NCBI RefSeq assembly: GCF_000024545.1 | Contig: NC_013947.1 | Span: 248,001 to 312,000 of the forward strand | Reading direction: 5' to 3' | DNA: 64,000 nt | Source: Stackebrandtia nassauensis DSM 44728 | GTDB taxonomy: Bacteria; Actinomycetota; Actinomycetes; Mycobacteriales; Micromonosporaceae | In this document: positions 25,842 to 34,396 of the stretch, piece after piece | Numbering within the stretch: position 1 is the first letter of the stretch | Layout of the letters: every line of letters begins with the position of its first letter | Notes under the pieces: generated by a model | Database searches by the model: none | What the model saw: only the letters and a program-made list of their open reading frames with translations | Told to the model about the DNA's origin: nothing | Program-made: the position numbers and the translations under genes

Positions 25842-28031
25842 CTAGTACGCGTCGCGGTGGTCGCGGCCCATCTCGTCGCGCAGACCGTTCTCGGTGTACG
25901 CGTACGGGTGTGGGTTGTCCTTGTCGTGGACGTTGTCGCGCTTGCCGTCACCGGTCCAGTCGTAGTCCAGCCCGGCCGCCTGCCGTTCGTCGTTCGGCGC
26001 GTCGTTGCCCTTGTCGTGGCCGTCGGCCGAGGTGTCGTTCAGGTAGTCGTAGCCGTGCGCCAGCTCGTGGTACAGGATCGCCGACGGAACACCCTCGCGC
26101 TCGGTCTTGGACGTGGTGGCCTCGCCCGGGTCGTCGAGGTGGAAGTCCGGGTTGATCTGGATCTCGACGTCGCTGCCCGACAGCTTGCCGGAACTGGCGG
26201 TCCCGTTCTCCTCGTCGAACTCCTTGATGACGACCTCGCGCTCGCCCGGTTTCCAGTCGTCGTGGGTGTCGGAGACCCGGTCGCCCAGGTTCTCCATCAT
26301 CTGCTTGCCGGTCGGCGAGGAGCTGTACATGTCGAGGTCGGCGCGGATCCGGTCCTGGAACTCGTCGCTGCCGCGCACCTGGATGTAGCTGTTGTCGACG
26401 ATGTCGACCTTCTGCACCGTGTCGGAGTCGTTGACGCCCCACATGCCGGGGGCGACACCGTCACTGGCCACTTTGTCCTCGTCCTGGACGAACTGCTTGT
26501 CGTTGCCCTCGCCGCCGTCCAGTGTGTCCTTGCCGGCGCCCGCGTACATGACGTCGTCGCCGTCGTCACCGTGCAGGTTGTCGTCGCCCCGGCCGCCGGA
26601 GACGACGTCCTCCTCGGTGCCGCCGCCGATGGTGTCGTTGCCCTCGGCGCCCTCCAGATAGTCGCGACCGCTGCCGCCGGTGAGGGTGTCGTCGCCGTCG
26701 AGGCCGTAGACCGTGTCCTTGTCGGCACCGCCGGAGATGTTGTCGTCGCCGTCCTGGCCGTCCAGGTAGTCGTGTCCGGCGCCGCCGTCGACGAGGTCGT
26801 CGCCCTCATGGCCGTACACCTGGTCGTCGCCGGAACCGGCCGAGATCTTGTCGTCCTTGGTGCTGCCCTGGATCTCGTCGTCGCCCGTACCACCGAAGGT
26901 CGTCGACTCGTGGACGTCCATTCCCTTCAGGAACGGGTTGTCGTTGTGGTTCCCGGCCCGGACGAAGTCGCCGCCGCGGCCGGTGGAGTTGTAGCCCCCG
27001 GTGGTCTCGACGTTGTCCTTGCCGTCGCCGGTGGAGACGTTGTTGTTGTCTCCCATCGCGGTGACCTTGTCGTTCCCGGCACCCGAGGAGATGTTCTTGT
27101 TCTCGCCGTTGACGACGATGCGGTCGTCGCCGTCGCCGCCGATGATGGTGCGCGGCCCCGTCGACGGGTCCTGGCCCGGCAGACCGTTGTCGACGATCTG
27201 GTCCTTGCCCTCGCCACCCAGTACCGTGACGTCGCTCTTGACGCTCGGGTTGATGGTGACCTCGTCATCGCCCTCGCCGCCCCGGATCGCGACCGGGGTG
27301 CCCGGCGGGTACTTGTACTCCTTGCCGTCCACGGTGACGATGACGTTGCCGTCGCTGTCGGTGCGCACGTCGGTCTTCTCGTCGCCGGTGCCGGTGTTGA
27401 CGATGACCGAACCGTCCGGCAGCTTCAGCACCTGGGTGCCGTTGTCGGCCTCGGGCGGCAGTTTGAACGTGTCGGGAGCGTTCTCCGACGCGTACTTGCT
27501 CCACTTGGTACTGATGGCCTGCCACTCGCCGACCGCCTTGGACATCGCGCTGGTGTGGGTGCCCATCTGGATGTCGAGACCGTCGCGGATGCCCCGGGCC
27601 GCCGCCACGGCGTCCATGACGCCCTTGGTCTCCTTGGCGTCCTTGGGACTGAACGTGATCTGTCCGCCGTTGACGACGTTGGCCACCCGGCCCAGCAGCT
27701 TCGTCTTCAGCGCGTCCAGGTCACCCTGCCGGTTGCGCAGCAGTGTCGCGAGACCGTCCAGGGCACCGGCCACGTCGTCGGACGGAGTCTTCGTGCCCGC
27801 CACGGCCTTCACCAGCGAGGTCTTGTGGGTCTCGAAGGAGTCGCGGGTGTCGCCCTTCCACTCCTTGCCCTTGCCGTCCAGGACCACGTTGGCGGCGTCG
27901 TGCAGGTCGCCGCTGACGTCGTCGCCCTTCTTGCCCATGGCCCGCCACTTCGTGGCGGACTTCTCCAGCTTCGTGGGGTCGGCTTTCAGGTCGAACCACT
28001 GCGAGTCGACGTTGATCTTCGGTTCAACCAT
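25842..28031 (-). CDS. WXG-like/RTX/M91 metallopeptidase effector (copy A)
   Basis: This 729-residue protein has three parts. Residues 1-185 are helical, with EWKG at 57-60 (a W-x-G turn) followed by F66, as in type VII (ESX) WXG domains; there is no Sec signal. Residues about 245-510 are glycine/aspartate nonapeptides such as GGSGDDQVY and GGSGRDYLE, an RTX calcium-binding beta-roll. The C-terminus has HELAH at 655-659, then NDERQAAGL and TENGLRDEMG, the pattern of M91 (NleD-like) zinc peptidases. It is probably a secreted or surface protease, folded by external calcium. It is the last gene of a three-gene operon with its paralogue and an EspC-like protein. Confidence 0.85.
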   Translation of the reverse strand: MVEPKINVDSQWFDLKADPTKLEKSATKWRAMGKKGDDVSGDLHDAANVVLDGKGKEWKGDTRDSFETHKTSLVKAVAGTKTPSDDVAGALDGLATLLRNRQGDLDALKTKLLGRVANVVNGGQITFSPKDAKETKGVMDAVAAARGIRDGLDIQMGTHTSAMSKAVGEWQAISTKWSKYASENAPDTFKLPPEADNGTQVLKLPDGSVIVNTGTGDEKTDVRTDSDGNVIVTVDGKEYKYPPGTPVAIRGGEGDDEVTINPSVKSDVTVLGGEGKDQIVDNGLPGQDPSTGPRTIIGGDGDDRIVVNGENKNISSGAGNDKVTAMGDNNNVSTGDGKDNVETTGGYNSTGRGGDFVRAGNHNDNPFLKGMDVHESTTFGGTGDDEIQGSTKDDKISAGSGDDQVYGHEGDDLVDGGAGHDYLDGQDGDDNISGGADKDTVYGLDGDDTLTGGSGRDYLEGAEGNDTIGGGTEEDVVSGGRGDDNLHGDDGDDVMYAGAGKDTLDGGEGNDKQFVQDEDKVASDGVAPGMWGVNDSDTVQKVDIVDNSYIQVRGSDEFQDRIRADLDMYSSSPTGKQMMENLGDRVSDTHDDWKPGEREVVIKEFDEENGTASSGKLSGSDVEIQINPDFHLDDPGEATTSKTEREGVPSAILYHELAHGYDYLNDTSADGHDKGNDAPNDERQAAGLDYDWTGDGKRDNVHDKDNPHPYAYTENGLRDEMGRDHRDAY

Positions 28032-28083
28032 CGTGAAAAACCCGTCTGTGCGTTACTTGTGCCGGTCGTGAAGAGGGTTCCGA

Positions 28084-30312
28084 CTAGTACGGCGATCCGT
28101 ACTGGTCGCGATGTCCCCAGTTCATCTCTTCACGAAGACCGTTCTCCGTGTACTCGATGGGATGGTCGGGGTCGATCTTCGTCGGTGTGTTCGGGTCGCC
28201 GTCATGGTCGATGGGCAGACCTGCGGCCTGCCGTTCGGAGTTCTTGGCGCCCACGCGTTCCTCGGGCCCGGCCAGGTCCCAGTACTTCTTCTCGTAGACG
28301 TAGTCCGGGTCCTTCGGGTCGTTGTGACGACCGTCGTCGGTGGTGTCGTTGTAGTAGTCGTAGGCGTGTCCGAGCTCGTGATACAGCACAGTGGATGGTG
28401 GCTTCTCGTTGCCACTGTCGTACTCGGGGTTGATGTTGAGGTTGACGTCGTGGCCGAAGAAACCGTCGGCCCCGGGCAGGGCTTCGCCGTTGTCCTCGTC
28501 GAACTCGTTGATGACGAGTTCCCGCTCGCCGGGCATGTAGTCGTCGCGGCTGTTGTCGATCTTGTCCTCGAGGTTGGCCAGCATCTTCGTCCCGTTCTCG
28601 GAACCGGACAGCATGTTCAGATCGGCCCGCATCCGGTCCTCGAACTCGTCCGAACCGTCGACCTTGATGAAGCTGGAGTCGACGATCTTGACGTTCTTGA
28701 CCGTGTCGGTGTCGTTGACGCTGTAACCGTTGCTGGCGACCTTGTCACTGGCGACGTTGTCGCCGTCCTGGACCAGGAGCTTGTCGTTGCCCTCGCCGCC
28801 GTCGACGCTGTCCTTGCCGTCACCGGCGTAGATGACGTCGTTGCCGTCGTCGCCGTGCAGGGTGTCGTCACCGCGACCGCCGGAGACCACGTCCTCGCCG
28901 GTGCCGCCGTTGACGGAGTCGTTGCCCTCGGCGCCTTCCAGGTAGTCCTTGCCACTGCCGCCGGTGATGGTGTCATCGCCGTCGAGGCCGTAGATCGTGT
29001 CGGTGTCGCCGCCGCCGGAGATGTTGTCGTTGCCGTCCTGGCCGTCGACGTAGTCCTGGCCGCCGTCACCGCTGATGAGGTCGTTGCCCTCGTGACCGTA
29101 GATCTCGTCCTCGCCGCTGCCGCCGGAGATCTTGTCGTCCTTGGTGCTGCCCTGGATCTCCTCGTTGCCCTCGCCGCCGAAGATCGTGGACTCGTGGACG
29201 GGCTTGTCCTTGTACAGCGGGTCGTCGTGGTTCCCGGCTCGCACGAAGTCGTCGCCGCGGCCGGTGGAGGAGTAGCCGCCGGTGGTGCGCACGTCGTCCT
29301 TGCCGTCGCCGGTGGAGACGTTGTTGTTGTCTCCCAGCGCCACCACCCGGTCGTCTCCGGCTCCGGACGAGACGTTGCGGTTGTCGCCGTTGACGACGAT
29401 GTTGTCCTTGCCGTCACCCCCGAGGACGGTGCGCGAGCCGGTGGAGGGGTCGGAACCTGGGCCGCCGCCGTCGACGACCGTGTCCTCGCCCTCGCCGCCG
29501 AGCACCGTGACGTCGCTCTTGACGCTCGGGTCGATCGTCACGTCGTCGTCGCCTTCCCCGCCGCGCACCGCGATGTTCGTGCCGGGCGGGTACTTGAACT
29601 CCTTGCCGTCCACGGTGACGATGACGTTGCCGTCGCGGTCCGTGTGGACCTTGGTCTTCTCGTCGCCGGTGCCGGTGTTGACGATGACGGTGCCGTCGGG
29701 CAGCTTGATCGACTGCGGGCCGTTGTCGGCCTCGGGTGGCAGCTTGAACGTGTCGGGAGCGTTGTCGGCCGCGTACTTCTTCCACTTGTCGCTGATGGCG
29801 GTCCAGTCGGTGGCCGCCGTGCTCAACGCGGTCTTGTGGGTGCCCATCTGGGTGTCGAGGCCGTCGCGGATGGTCCGGGCGGCGGCGACGGCGTCCATGA
29901 CGCCCTTGGTCTCCTTGGCGTCCTTGGGACTGAAGGTGATCTGGTTGCCGTTGATCACGTTGGCGACCCGGCCCTGGAGCTTGGACTTGAGCGTGTCCAG
30001 GTCACCCTGCCGGTTGCGCAGCAGTGTCGCCAGCCCGTCGAGGGCTCCGGCGACGTCGTCCGACTTGCCCTTGGTGGTCGCCATCGACTTGACCAGGTCG
30101 GACTTGTGGGTCTCGAAGGAGTCGCGGGTGTCGCCCTTCCACTCCTTGCCCTTGCCGTCGAGGACGACGTTGGCGGCGTCGTGGATGTCGTCGCTGACGT
30201 CGTCGCCCTTCTTGCCCATGGCGCGCCAGTGCGTGGCGGCCTTCTCGAGCTTGGCGGGGTCGGCTTTGAGATCGAACCACTGGGAGTCGACGTTGATTTT
30301 CGGTTCAACCAT
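28084..30312 (-). CDS. WXG-like/RTX/M91 metallopeptidase effector (copy B)
   Basis: This 742-residue tandem paralogue of copy A is nearly identical in the first 200 residues (both start [19 protein letters not shown] and share [13 protein letters not shown]) and has the same RTX beta-roll. The C-terminal domain keeps HELGH at 645-649, [12 protein letters not shown] and TENGLREEM but has a different, longer insertion after the zinc helix ([19 protein letters not shown]). Shared secretion and roll modules with diverged catalytic loops suggest different targets. The start lies 14 bp after the stop of the EspC-like gene, and copy A follows 52 bp later. Confidence 0.85.
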   Translation of the reverse strand: MVEPKINVDSQWFDLKADPAKLEKAATHWRAMGKKGDDVSDDIHDAANVVLDGKGKEWKGDTRDSFETHKSDLVKSMATTKGKSDDVAGALDGLATLLRNRQGDLDTLKSKLQGRVANVINGNQITFSPKDAKETKGVMDAVAAARTIRDGLDTQMGTHKTALSTAATDWTAISDKWKKYAADNAPDTFKLPPEADNGPQSIKLPDGTVIVNTGTGDEKTKVHTDRDGNVIVTVDGKEFKYPPGTNIAVRGGEGDDDVTIDPSVKSDVTVLGGEGEDTVVDGGGPGSDPSTGSRTVLGGDGKDNIVVNGDNRNVSSGAGDDRVVALGDNNNVSTGDGKDDVRTTGGYSSTGRGDDFVRAGNHDDPLYKDKPVHESTIFGGEGNEEIQGSTKDDKISGGSGEDEIYGHEGNDLISGDGGQDYVDGQDGNDNISGGGDTDTIYGLDGDDTITGGSGKDYLEGAEGNDSVNGGTGEDVVSGGRGDDTLHGDDGNDVIYAGDGKDSVDGGEGNDKLLVQDGDNVASDKVASNGYSVNDTDTVKNVKIVDSSFIKVDGSDEFEDRMRADLNMLSGSENGTKMLANLEDKIDNSRDDYMPGERELVINEFDEDNGEALPGADGFFGHDVNLNINPEYDSGNEKPPSTVLYHELGHAYDYYNDTTDDGRHNDPKDPDYVYEKKYWDLAGPEERVGAKNSERQAAGLPIDHDGDPNTPTKIDPDHPIEYTENGLREEMNWGHRDQYGSPY

Positions 30313-30326
30313 CGGGACCGGCCTGC

Positions 30327-30713
30327 CTAAACGATCGTTGGCTTGCTGGGATAGGGGACGCTGCCGACCTCTTCGCGGAGCCGGTCCAGCTTCTCCTTCT
30401 CGGTGTTGGCGTCGATCTTGGCCTTGTTGTCCAGATCGGTCTTCTGGTAGGCGAAGGCGACCCGGTAGACGTTGTCGGAGTCGCGCTCGACGGTGTCGGC
30501 GAGGTCCTCCATCGCCTGTCCCGCCTTCTCGAGGACGTCCGAATAGGACTCGTTGAAGCCCTCGGCGCCGGGGGTGTTGCCGAACGCGTTGGCGGGGATG
30601 AGCCCCTCCTCGCGCATGTCCTTCAGGCCGGTGCGCAGGCCGGTACCGGCGGTGGTGAATGCCTTGCCGAGGACACCCAGCTCAACGAAATCGGCCTGTA
30701 CTTCCTTTGCCAT
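30327..30713 (-). CDS. EspC-like type VII secretion target
   Basis: This 128-residue helical protein lacks a signal peptide. It has a helix-turn-helix hairpin with [31 protein letters not shown] at the turn and ends a helix with [13 protein letters not shown], where Y-Q-K-T-D matches the YxxxD/E secretion signal of ESX substrates. The spacing resembles EspC/T7SS target proteins. As first gene of the operon it may be co-secreted with, or be an adaptor for, the two RTX-M91 proteins. ATG 30713 is chosen by homology-like start; no clear ribosome site, so a leaderless mRNA is possible. Confidence 0.72.
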   Translation of the reverse strand: MAKEVQADFVELGVLGKAFTTAGTGLRTGLKDMREEGLIPANAFGNTPGAEGFNESYSDVLEKAGQAMEDLADTVERDSDNVYRVAFAYQKTDLDNKAKIDANTEKEKLDRLREEVGSVPYPSKPTIV

Positions 30714-30868
30714 GCGCGCAAAACTAGCGTGGCGTGGCGGGCGGTGCAATCGCTTACTCGGCTCATTTTTCGAATGTGCCTATGTGCACATGTTCACTAT
30801 ATGAAACCCGGCGTAACGGAAAAATACGGGCATATGCGGTGGACGAACATCAAACGGTAAGCCCGTGG

Positions 30869-30906
30869 ATACGAGGTATGTCCCCTCGAGAATACGGGGT
30901 ATGTCC
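30869..30906 (-). promoter_or_regulatory. Direct repeats upstream of the effector operon
   Basis: ATACGAGGTATGTCC (30869-30883) and ATACGGGGTATGTCC (30892-30906) match at 14 of 15 positions, are spaced 23 bp centre to centre (about two helical turns), and each contains an ATAC-N3-GTAT dyad. They run up to the stop codon of the LuxR gene and lie about 155-190 bp before the first gene of the operon, so they are candidate activator sites. Confidence 0.5.
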
Positions 30907-30908
30907 TA

Positions 30909-33749
30909 TTAGCTTTCGTCCCCGGCGAACACTCTCGCGAGCTCCGCGCGGTTGGCCACGCCGAGCTTCGGGAAGGCCTTGTACAAGTGGTGTCCGACGG
31001 TGCGGGGGCTGAGGAACAACTGGGCGCCGATGTCCCGGTTGGTGGCTCCGGTGGCGGCGAGTTTGACGACCTGAAGCTCCTGTGGCGTGAGCCGGTCCCG
31101 CAGATCGGGACGGGCGGCTCTGGTGGCGCGGGTCTCGCCGGTCGCGCGCAGTTCCAGGCGCGCCCGTTCGGCCCAGCCGACGGCCCCGAGCCGCTCGAAC
31201 TCCTCGGCGGCTCGCCGCAGCTGCCGCCGCGCCGCCGCCCGATCCCGATGCCGCCGCAGCCACTCCCCGTACAACAGCGTCGTGCGAGCGGCGTCGAACG
31301 GCCGCGCCGCCCAGCCGCCCGTCCCCGCCGAGCGAGCCGCTTTGCCAGTGCCAGCGAGTGATCCCGCCGCTCGGCCCGCCCTCGCTGCCGGGCCCGCCGC
31401 TTCGTGGGCCTTCAGCGCCGCCTCGAACCGTTGTCCCGCTTCGCTTTCGTTGGCCAGCAGCGCCTCGCAGCGCAGTCGGATCGCGTGCAGGTCACCGCGT
31501 CCGCCGCCGTCGGCCCACCGCGCGAACAGCTCGTGGGCCCGGGCCGCGCCCGCCGGGTCACCGGCGCGGACCGCCGCCTCGACCTGCCCGGGAGCCCACA
31601 CCCACGCCGCCGACGTCAGCTCGGCGGCCGTTCCCACGATCGAGTTCCAGTGCCCCACGGCCAGCTCGTAGTCGCCGCGCACCAGCGCCGCCAACGACCG
31701 GGCGTGCCGCCACGTCGCCAGCGCCCACGGCGACAGCTCCCCGGGCTCGTCCGTGACCTCCTCGCCCGCCACGGCCGCCAGCACCGCGCCGGTCGCGTCC
31801 AGGCACGCCGCCATCCGGGTCTGCCCCAGCTCGGCGGCGATCCGCGCGCCCTCGGCCACGCTGGCCCGCGCGTCCCGGAACCGGCCCAGCCGAGTCAGCG
31901 CCTCCGACAATCCGGTGTGGAGCGTCGGCAGCCACCCCACCATGCCCAGCGAACGACACTCGGTGATGAGCGGTTCGAGCAGCTCCACGGCGACGTCGTC
32001 GTCCGCCGCCAGCCCCGACAGCGTCGCGGCGAACACCCGCGCGCCCACCAGCCCAGAACGCAACGGCCGCATGGGTTCCACCATCGCCCGCACCAGCTCG
32101 ACGCCCCGCCCCGCGTCCCCGGCCATGACCTCGCGAATCCCCTCGCACGCGGCGGCGGCCGCGACGATGAGTTCGGCGGTCGCCGCCGCACCCCCACGCT
32201 GTGGCACCTCCGCCGAGCCCGCGCCGTCCGATCCCCGCCCCGCGAACTCGATCGTCCCCAACAGCCCCACCGCCTCGTCCACCCACTGCGGCGCTCCCCA
32301 GTGGACCGCGACGTTCGCCAGATGGGTCACCATGATCACCGCGCGACCCCCGTCGACGGCCGCCACCCGGCGAACCCCTTCGTCCAGGATGTCCCGCGCC
32401 GCCGCCACCGAACCGTGCAGCAGTTCCTCCTCGGCCCGCAGCTCCGCCAGCCGCGACGCCTGCATCGGGTCGGTGACCAGCGGTTCGGCGCGGGCCGCCA
32501 GGTCCCTGGTCCGGTCGTGCTGTCCACTGTCACCGGCGGCCTCGGCCGCCGCCACCAGCCGCCCGCCCCGCACCCCCGGTCGCGAGCTCAGCTCCGCCGC
32601 CCGCTCCAGGATCGTCACCGCCGCGGCCTGTCCGCCCCGCGCGGCGGCCCGCTGTGCCGAGGCCGCCAGGTCGTCGGCCACCTCGTCGTCGGTGCCCGAC
32701 ACGCGGGCCGCCGCGTGCCAGGCCCGCCGGTCGGCGTCGTCCTCGCTGTCGAAGATCCGCGACAGCACGCCATGGACCGCGCGCCGCTGCGGCGGGGTCG
32801 CCGACTGGTACACCGCCGCCCGCACCAGCGGATGCCGGAACGACACCCGGTCCGCGGTGACGTCGATGTGCCCGGCCTCGGCCGCCAGCCGCAACGCCTC
32901 CGCGCCGATGCCCAGCCCCTCGGCCGCCCGCAGCACCACCTCGACGTCCCCGGTCCCCTCCGCGGCCGCGATCAGCAGCAGGTTCCGCACCGGTTCGTCC
33001 AGCGACTCCACGTCGGCCGCGAACAGCTGCTGCAACTTCGTCGTCAACGGCACCGCCACCGGCCCTGTCCCGCCCAGCCGGTCGACGTCGCGCGCCAACT
33101 CCCGCAACGCCAACGGATTCCCGTCGGTGGCGGCGATGAGCCGCTCCCGAACCGGCACTGGCACCCCCGCCGCCTCCAGCAGCGCCACCGACGCGTCGTG
33201 GTCCAAACCGGACAGTTCCCGCTCCGGCAGCCCCTCGGCCCGCAGCTCGGCGCCCGACGACCGCGACGCGAACAGCATCGCGACCCGATCGGCCTCGAAC
33301 CGCCGCGCGGCGAACAGCAGCGCGTGGAACGACGGCAGGTCCAGCCACTGCGCGTCGTCCACAAGGCACACGACCGGCCGCGACTCGGCCCGCTCGGCCA
33401 ACAGTGTCAGCGTCGCCAGCCCCACCGTGAACCGGTTGGCCTCAGCGGCCGGGCCCAGCCCGAAGGCCGAGCGCAAGGCCGCGGCCTGCGGCTGCGGCAG
33501 CGCGTCGATGCCGTCGAACACCGGCCGCAGCAGCATGTGCAGCGCCGCGTAGGGCAGGTCGGCCTCCATCTGGACGCCCGCGGCCCGCAGCACCAGCGCC
33601 TCCCCGGCGGCAGCGGCGGCGTGGTCGAGCAGCGCGGTCTTCCCGGAACCGGCGACGCCGTGCAGCAGCAGCGCTCCACCGTGTCCGTCGCGCGCGTCGG
33701 CCAGGAGCTGGTCCAACGCGCGTTTCTCGCTGTCGCGGCCGAAAAGCAT
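30909..33749 (-). CDS. LuxR-family LAL regulator (AAA ATPase with C-terminal HTH)
   Basis: This 946-residue protein has the N-terminal ATPase domain: Walker A HGVAGSGKTALLDH near 31-43 and Walker B VVCLVDDAQWLD near 127-137. A long helical TPR-like middle follows, then a LuxR helix-turn-helix (LTPQELQVVKLAATGATNRDIGAQLFLSPRTVGHHLYKAF) near 885-930. LAL regulators are large activators of secondary metabolism and secretion genes that bind ATP and an inducer. It is on the same strand and just upstream of the effector operon, with a repeat pair at its 3' end, so it is a good candidate activator of that operon. Confidence 0.92.
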   Translation of the reverse strand: MLFGRDSEKRALDQLLADARDGHGGALLLHGVAGSGKTALLDHAAAAAGEALVLRAAGVQMEADLPYAALHMLLRPVFDGIDALPQPQAAALRSAFGLGPAAEANRFTVGLATLTLLAERAESRPVVCLVDDAQWLDLPSFHALLFAARRFEADRVAMLFASRSSGAELRAEGLPERELSGLDHDASVALLEAAGVPVPVRERLIAATDGNPLALRELARDVDRLGGTGPVAVPLTTKLQQLFAADVESLDEPVRNLLLIAAAEGTGDVEVVLRAAEGLGIGAEALRLAAEAGHIDVTADRVSFRHPLVRAAVYQSATPPQRRAVHGVLSRIFDSEDDADRRAWHAAARVSGTDDEVADDLAASAQRAAARGGQAAAVTILERAAELSSRPGVRGGRLVAAAEAAGDSGQHDRTRDLAARAEPLVTDPMQASRLAELRAEEELLHGSVAAARDILDEGVRRVAAVDGGRAVIMVTHLANVAVHWGAPQWVDEAVGLLGTIEFAGRGSDGAGSAEVPQRGGAAATAELIVAAAAACEGIREVMAGDAGRGVELVRAMVEPMRPLRSGLVGARVFAATLSGLAADDDVAVELLEPLITECRSLGMVGWLPTLHTGLSEALTRLGRFRDARASVAEGARIAAELGQTRMAACLDATGAVLAAVAGEEVTDEPGELSPWALATWRHARSLAALVRGDYELAVGHWNSIVGTAAELTSAAWVWAPGQVEAAVRAGDPAGAARAHELFARWADGGGRGDLHAIRLRCEALLANESEAGQRFEAALKAHEAAGPAARAGRAAGSLAGTGKAARSAGTGGWAARPFDAARTTLLYGEWLRRHRDRAAARRQLRRAAEEFERLGAVGWAERARLELRATGETRATRAARPDLRDRLTPQELQVVKLAATGATNRDIGAQLFLSPRTVGHHLYKAFPKLGVANRAELARVFAGDES

Positions 33750-33845
33750 GATTCAGCCTAGCCACGCCGACCCCGCCGCCCACCAGTCACGACTTAAGTC
33801 ATCCGTCCGATTCGACGGTCCTCGATGCCCCATAACTTCGAACCC

Positions 33846-34295
33846 ATGAACATCACCACCGACACCACCGGCATCACCGAACTGTTCCAGCGACTGGTCG
33901 ACGCCTGGGCCGCCGCCGACGCCGTCGGCTACGCCGAGTGCTTCACCCCCGACGCCGACTACGTCACCTTCATCGGCACCCACATGAAGGGCCACAAGCA
34001 CATCATCGACAGCCACGAAGCACTGTGGACCCACTTCCAGAGGAACACCCGCCTGCACCAGGTCATCGACTCGATGCGGTTCATCACCCCCGACGTCGCG
34101 ATCCTGGTCACCCGGGGCGCCATCCTGCAGCCCAAACAGGACGCCCCCAAACGCGGCGACTGGAAGATCCAGACCCTGGTCGCGCTGCGCACCGCCGACG
34201 GCTGGCGGTTCACGTCCTTCCAGAACACCAAACACCGCTGGCTCTTCGAGAAGATCGGTGCCCGCCGCGACCCCCGCATGTCGCCCAAGTCCTGA
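33846..34295 (+). CDS. SgcJ/EcaC-type NTF2-like protein (cytosolic)
   Basis: This 149-residue protein has the NTF2-like fold of the SgcJ/EcaC/DUF4440 group: LVDAWAAADAVGYAECFTPDADYVTFIGTHMKGHKHI, a central VAILVTRGAIL strand and WRFTSFQNTKH at the end, the same SFQNT block as the secreted relative at 13911. The ligand is unknown. There is no Shine-Dalgarno; TAACTT ends 7 nt before ATG 33846, so it is probably leaderless. The spacer to the divergent LuxR gene contains the perfect palindrome GACTTAAGTC (33791-33800). Confidence 0.82.
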   Translation: MNITTDTTGITELFQRLVDAWAAADAVGYAECFTPDADYVTFIGTHMKGHKHIIDSHEALWTHFQRNTRLHQVIDSMRFITPDVAILVTRGAILQPKQDAPKRGDWKIQTLVALRTADGWRFTSFQNTKHRWLFEKIGARRDPRMSPKS

Positions 34296-34396
34296 AACCA
34301 CCGTGACCAACCGCGCCGCCGCACCGGCAACCTTCACAACCGTCCTGGCGTGTCATCTGGGAGATGAATTCCCAGAGACGCTGAGGTAACCCCCAT

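Noticed and set aside
26450-27300. Regular short DNA repeats resembling a CRISPR or minisatellite array
   Set aside because: The periodicity is 27 bp (nine codons) and variable, matching RTX nonapeptides in a coding frame; no constant repeat or unique spacers.
25857-30330. Very long open frames on the + strand opposite the two RTX effector genes
   Set aside because: They are valine/aspartate-rich mirror translations of the glycine-rich repeats; codon bias supports the minus-strand genes, and they have no ribosome site or known domain.
31404-33761. 785-codon open frame on the + strand opposite the LAL regulator
   Set aside because: Arg/Pro/Gln-rich shadow translation without recognisable motifs, while the minus-strand frame has intact ATPase and HTH motifs.
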